DNA of 64,000 bases from a filamentous cyanobacterium CCT1 (GTDB lineage: Bacteria > Cyanobacteriota > Cyanobacteriia > Phormidesmidales > Phormidesmidaceae), in the NCBI GenBank assembly GCA_003017855.1, contig PYER01000004.1:1-64000 (forward strand). Reading direction: 5' to 3'. This document shows, piece by piece, positions 60,650-64,000 of this stretch (the first letter of the stretch is position 1; each line of letters opens with the position of its first letter). Position numbers and translations under genes: made by a program. Below the pieces are notes generated by a model that was not told where the DNA came from, searched no databases, and saw only the letters and a list, made by a program, of their open reading frames with translations.

Positions 60650-61831
60650 ATGAGGCTTGCTCCCTTGAAAGGATTCTGGATACCCCTGAAGCGGCTGCTG
60701 GCGACGATCGCCGCCACTGTGATGATGTGGACAGGGGCAGTCGCGCCCCCCGCCTATGCTCAATCGTCAGCGCCATCGGCAGCTGCGGCAGCCATTGGTG
60801 GCGAAAGTTTTGTCGCCGCTGCCGTACGCCAGGTTGGCCCAGCGGTGGTTCGCATCGACACCGAAAAAACCATCACTCGCCAGGCGCGGGATCCGATCTA
60901 TGAGGATCCATTTTTGCGCGATTTCTTTGGCGGCGGCTTTCCTCGCCAGCCCCAGGAAGAACTGCTGCGGGGGCAGGGGTCAGGGTTCATCATCGACAAT
61001 ACCGGCAATATTCTCACCAATGCCCACGTGGTCAACGGGGCCGACCGGGTGGTCGTCACCCTCAAAGATGGTCGCAGCTTTGACGCTGTGGTTGAAGGGT
61101 TTGACGAAGTCACTGACCTGGCTGTGGTCAAAATCGACGATGGTGAGGACGATGTTTTGCCCGTGGCTACCCTGGGCGACTCGGATGCGGTAGAGGTGGG
61201 CGACTGGGCGATCGCCGTGGGCAACCCCCTGGGCCTCGACAACACAGTGACTTTGGGCATTGTCAGCACCCTCAAGCGCACCAGCAGCTCTGTGGGCATC
61301 CCCGGCAAGCGGCTGGAGTTTATTCAAACCGATGCGGCGATTAACCCCGGCAACTCGGGCGGGCCGTTGGTTAACCAGCGGGGCGAGGTGATCGGCATCA
61401 ACACCGCCATTCGCGCCGACGCTATGGGCATTGGCTTTGCGATCCCCATCAACAAGGCCAAGGAAATCAAAGACATGCTGGCTCGGGGCGAAACCGTTGC
61501 CCACCCCTACATCGGCGTGCAGATTGCCAACCTCACCCCTGAGCAGGCCAGGCTCAACAACGCAGATATCAATTCCGGCATGTACCTGCCCGAGGTGAAC
61601 GGGGTGCTGGTGATTCGGGTGCTGGAGGGTACCCCCGCAGCGGCGGCCGGTCTGCGGCGTGGCGACGTGATTTTGCAGGTGAATGGCACCCCCATTCGCA
61701 GTGCCGATGGGCTGCAAATCAAGGTTGAAAATACCAAGATTGGCGATGCTCTGGAGCTTCAAATTCAGCGCGGCGATCGCCCCATGAGCGTGCGGGTCAA
61801 AACCGCCGAACTGCGCGAGCAGGCCGAGTAA
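60650..61831 (+). CDS. HtrA/Deg-type trypsin-like serine protease with PDZ domain
   Basis: GSGFIIDNTGNILTNAHVV...AINPGNSGGPLVNQRGEVIGINTAI; PDZ GLRRGDVILQVNGTPI. Confidence 0.95.
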   Translation: MRLAPLKGFWIPLKRLLATIAATVMMWTGAVAPPAYAQSSAPSAAAAAIGGESFVAAAVRQVGPAVVRIDTEKTITRQARDPIYEDPFLRDFFGGGFPRQPQEELLRGQGSGFIIDNTGNILTNAHVVNGADRVVVTLKDGRSFDAVVEGFDEVTDLAVVKIDDGEDDVLPVATLGDSDAVEVGDWAIAVGNPLGLDNTVTLGIVSTLKRTSSSVGIPGKRLEFIQTDAAINPGNSGGPLVNQRGEVIGINTAIRADAMGIGFAIPINKAKEIKDMLARGETVAHPYIGVQIANLTPEQARLNNADINSGMYLPEVNGVLVIRVLEGTPAAAAGLRRGDVILQVNGTPIRSADGLQIKVENTKIGDALELQIQRGDRPMSVRVKTAELREQAE

Positions 61832-61895
61832 TTTAGTCCTTAAAGGACTAGCCAAATTTCAAGATTGTAAATCCAACATTCTCAGGAGATTCCCC

Positions 61896-62240
61896 ATGCA
61901 TTCCACCGAAGACACCGGCACCCGCAAGCTACTTTCTGCCCTTAGCCACGGCTCTATTTTCTTCAATACTCTGATTCTTGCTGTCGGCGTTCCCATTGCC
62001 ATTCTGCTGATTTCTAAGGATTCAGTCATTAAGGAAAGCGCCAAAGAGGCGATCAACTTTCACATCAATATGTGGTTCTGGTGGACTGTGGCAGGCATTC
62101 TGGCCTGGGTGTTGATCGGCATCCCGCTTTTGTTTGTGCTGGGCATTGTGAACTTCATCATGCCGATTGTGGCTATCTTTTACAGCCTCAGCCAGCCCAA
62201 TACCGTGTTTCGCTATCCGCTCATTCTGCGGCTGTTTTAG
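61896..62240 (+). CDS. DUF4870 domain membrane protein
   Basis: LSALSHGSIFFNTLILAVGVPIAILLISKDSVIKESAKEAINFHINMWFWW. Confidence 0.9.
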   Translation: MHSTEDTGTRKLLSALSHGSIFFNTLILAVGVPIAILLISKDSVIKESAKEAINFHINMWFWWTVAGILAWVLIGIPLLFVLGIVNFIMPIVAIFYSLSQPNTVFRYPLILRLF

Positions 62241-62258
62241 AGCATCGGTACAGTTCTC

Positions 62259-62334
62259 GTAGGTTGGGTGAAACGAAGTGGAACCCAACATTAGTCAACT
62301 TTGTTGGGTTCTGCTAGCGCGCCACCCAACCTAC
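62259..62334. repeat. 76-bp TIR element (copy A, best preserved)
   Basis: 12-bp perfect TIR GTAGGTTGGGTG...CACCCAACCTAC with nested AACCCAACA/TGTTGGGTT. Confidence 0.88.
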
Positions 62335-62454
62335 AACTGGCTCTGGTGCCCTAGCTCTGCTTGGGCACCCTAATTCGCGGCTCTGCCGCTCAGGCTAGGC
62401 GGCAGAGCCGACGATGAGCATTCCCACGCAGAGCGTGGGCACGAGGGAATATCA

Positions 62455-62492
62455 AAAAAGCCCCCAGAATTTAGATTTCTGGGGGCTTTTTG
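62455..62492. terminator. bidirectional intrinsic terminator
   Basis: AAAAAAGCCCCCAGAAATCTAAATT-type hairpin read as AAAAAAGCCCCCAGAA...TTCTGGGGGCTTTTT. Confidence 0.85.
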
Positions 62493-62511
62493 TAGTGTTG
62501 GTCTGGGCAGC

Positions 62512-62871
62512 TTAGGCGGCGCGGCGGCGGGGGCGTTTGCGTTCAGACTTTTTCTTGTAGCCGATGGCCTGGGCTTCGTCGCTGTCAGCGCCAAAGTGAC
62601 CGCGTACCGCTGATTTCATGGCGATGACGGCGTTGTGAAATTCCCACTCGGCCAGGCGGGCTTTGTCGGCGGCGGCTTTGGCTTTGGCCAACAGCTCGGT
62701 CTCTTGCTGCTGCATGGCCTGCATGGTTTGTAGGGCGGCCCGCAGAGATTCGGGGCTGGCTTCGGGGCGGGCGGTGGGGAAACTGGGAACGGCCACTGAG
62801 CCCTCAAAGGACTCGATATCTTGCAGAATGTAGCGGCTGGACAGGCGGCGGCTGGTATCGACAATGGCCAT
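62512..62871 (-). CDS. hypothetical protein with basic C-terminal tail
   Basis: MAIVDTSRRLSSRYILQDIESFEGS...YKKKSERKRPRRRAA; ATG 62871. Confidence 0.75.
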   Translation of the reverse strand: MAIVDTSRRLSSRYILQDIESFEGSVAVPSFPTARPEASPESLRAALQTMQAMQQQETELLAKAKAAADKARLAEWEFHNAVIAMKSAVRGHFGADSDEAQAIGYKKKSERKRPRRRAA

Positions 62872-63084
62872 AGAGGCACCTCTATAAAAGAACAAAATTA
62901 ACGGTTTCGGCGAGTCTGCAACGGTGGGGGATTGGTTTGGTGATCAGCATCAGAGTGGCACAGGTGGCTCTGGGCTAAGCGGGGCACTGCGTTGCTGTTG
63001 ATAGAATTGCCTGCCGAAGCTGCGATCGCGACAAACGCTCTAATGGTTTAGCAAATATGCGTCAAATGGCTTAGAAACATAGCG

Positions 63085-63510
63085 ATGCAGACGCAGGTAG
63101 TCAATGAGATTGATCTAGAGGTGCCGTGCAGCAGGATAACGCTACACAGCTGTGCCACTTCTCTACACAGCTGTGCCAGTAAAGCTGATCGCGGGGTCGA
63201 TATGCTTGATCGCAGGGTCGATCTTTTTGATCGCGGGGTCGATATGCTTTACAGCTGTGCCACTTTACTACACAGCTGTGCCAGTAAAGCTGATCGCGGG
63301 GCCGATATGCTTGATCGCGGGGTCGATCTTTTTGATCGCGGGGTCAATATGCTTGATCGCAGGGTCAACATGCTTCATTGCGGGGTCAATATGCTTAATT
63401 GCGGTCTCGAGGTTTTATACGAAATCCGTATTGAGAAACCCTTGATTCAAAACAGACCTGTAGGGTGGGCACCGCCCACCTTCCACCTCCCGCTCCTATC
63501 GGAGATTTGA
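63085..63510 (+). CDS. possible heptapeptide-repeat protein encoded by the array (doubtful)
   Basis: 141-aa ORF: KADRGVD MLDRRVD LFDRGVD MLYSCAT LLHSCAS..., but a second frame (63152-63445) is also open across the array. Confidence 0.3.
   Translation: MQTQVVNEIDLEVPCSRITLHSCATSLHSCASKADRGVDMLDRRVDLFDRGVDMLYSCATLLHSCASKADRGADMLDRGVDLFDRGVNMLDRRVNMLHCGVNMLNCGLEVLYEIRIEKPLIQNRPVGWAPPTFHLPLLSEI
63146..63418. repeat. 21-bp tandem repeat array (13 units) with 105-bp higher-order duplication
   Basis: Unit types ACAGCTGTGCCACTTTACTAC, ACAGCTGTGCCAGTAAAGCTG and ATCGCGGGGTCGATATGCTTG; 63146-63250 duplicated as 63251-63355. Confidence 0.97.
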
Positions 63511-63566
63511 TGGGGAGGGTTTGGTGGTGGGTGAATGAGTAAGGTGGTGGGCAATGCCCACCCTAC
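63460..63566. repeat. 107-bp MITE/REP-like element with 12-bp TIRs
   Basis: GTAGGGTGGGCA (63460-63471) and TGCCCACCCTAC (63555-63566). Confidence 0.75.
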
Positions 63567-63676
63567 GTTTTGACTTATGGCGATTCCGGGACGGATACTC
63601 GTTCCGAGTCGGGTTCCGAACGCTGCGCGAATCGCAGCCCCCGACAGTCATAGATGGACCATCGGGACGGGCGATG

Positions 63677-63955
63677 TTACTCAATCAGCACGGTTTTGGT
63701 GAGAATCGCCATCCAGGTTTGAGGCTCGCCAGGTTGCCCTGGCTCGATGCCGCTGGGCGGCGCGGGAATGGGTTCGCTCCAGTCGTTGGGGTCGGCGTAG
63801 CCGAGGGCGTGGAGGATTTTGATGGTGCGATCGATGGCGGCAAGGCTGCCGTAGAGCATGTGGCGCACCCGCTCTGGGCGAGCTTGAGGGTTGCTGCGTG
63901 AAGACGGCGGAAGATGAGATGCCCCGCTGGCATCGGGTTCGAGATATTCAAACAT
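63677..63955 (-). CDS. hypothetical protein
   Basis: 92-aa ORF MFEYLEPDASGASHLPPSSRSNPQARPERVRHMLYGSLAAIDRTIKILHALGYADPNDWSEPIP. Confidence 0.65.
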   Translation of the reverse strand: MFEYLEPDASGASHLPPSSRSNPQARPERVRHMLYGSLAAIDRTIKILHALGYADPNDWSEPIPAPPSGIEPGQPGEPQTWMAILTKTVLIE

Positions 63956-64000
63956 CGGTTCTGTTTTCCTTTTGCGTGTAGGAAGACAGAACGCGAAAAC

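Noticed and set aside
60980-61855. 291-aa minus-strand ORF
   Set aside because: Antisense shadow of the HtrA-type protease
63146-63418. CRISPR array
   Set aside because: Contiguous tandem repeats without spacers; no cas genes nearby

Overview
The window is cyanobacterial chromosomal DNA, probably from a filamentous Leptolyngbya/Nodosilinea-like lineage. That guess rests on frequent GCGATCGC (HIP1) octamers, fused panC-cmk, rpaB-radA synteny and pilBTC next to grpE-dnaK-dnaJ. Most of it is core housekeeping: plsX-fabH-fabD-plsC, grpE/dnaK/dnaJ/tusA/rsgA, pilB-pilT-pilC, purM, recR, radA, aroE, lipB, glpK and an HtrA-type protease. Observations that go beyond routine annotation: (1) a glutamine-I (glnA-type) riboswitch upstream of a small DUF4278 gene, with an exact GTA-N8-TAC NtcA box overlapping the likely -10 and a 7-bp pairing that covers part of the SD; (2) two separate 21-bp-period tandem arrays with higher-order structure (63 bp near 2.9 kb, 105 bp near 63.2 kb), both phased as heptapeptide repeats; (3) an accessory segment at about 2.0-8.0 kb, ending at tRNA-Cys, with an AT-rich Rad3/DinG-like helicase carrying a PD-(D/E)xK-like C-terminus, an HNH endonuclease, a truncated HNH paralogue, a PIN-toxin remnant and orphan antitoxins; (4) recR, whose only sensible start is a near-cognate ATC preceded by AAGGAG; (5) a 1035-aa membrane protein built of ~98-aa repeats; (6) a 76-bp TIR-bearing MITE/REP-like family with at least three copies in the window. 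No CRISPR array, rRNA or intact transposase was seen. All calls come from reading the sequence; no searches or folding programs were run.
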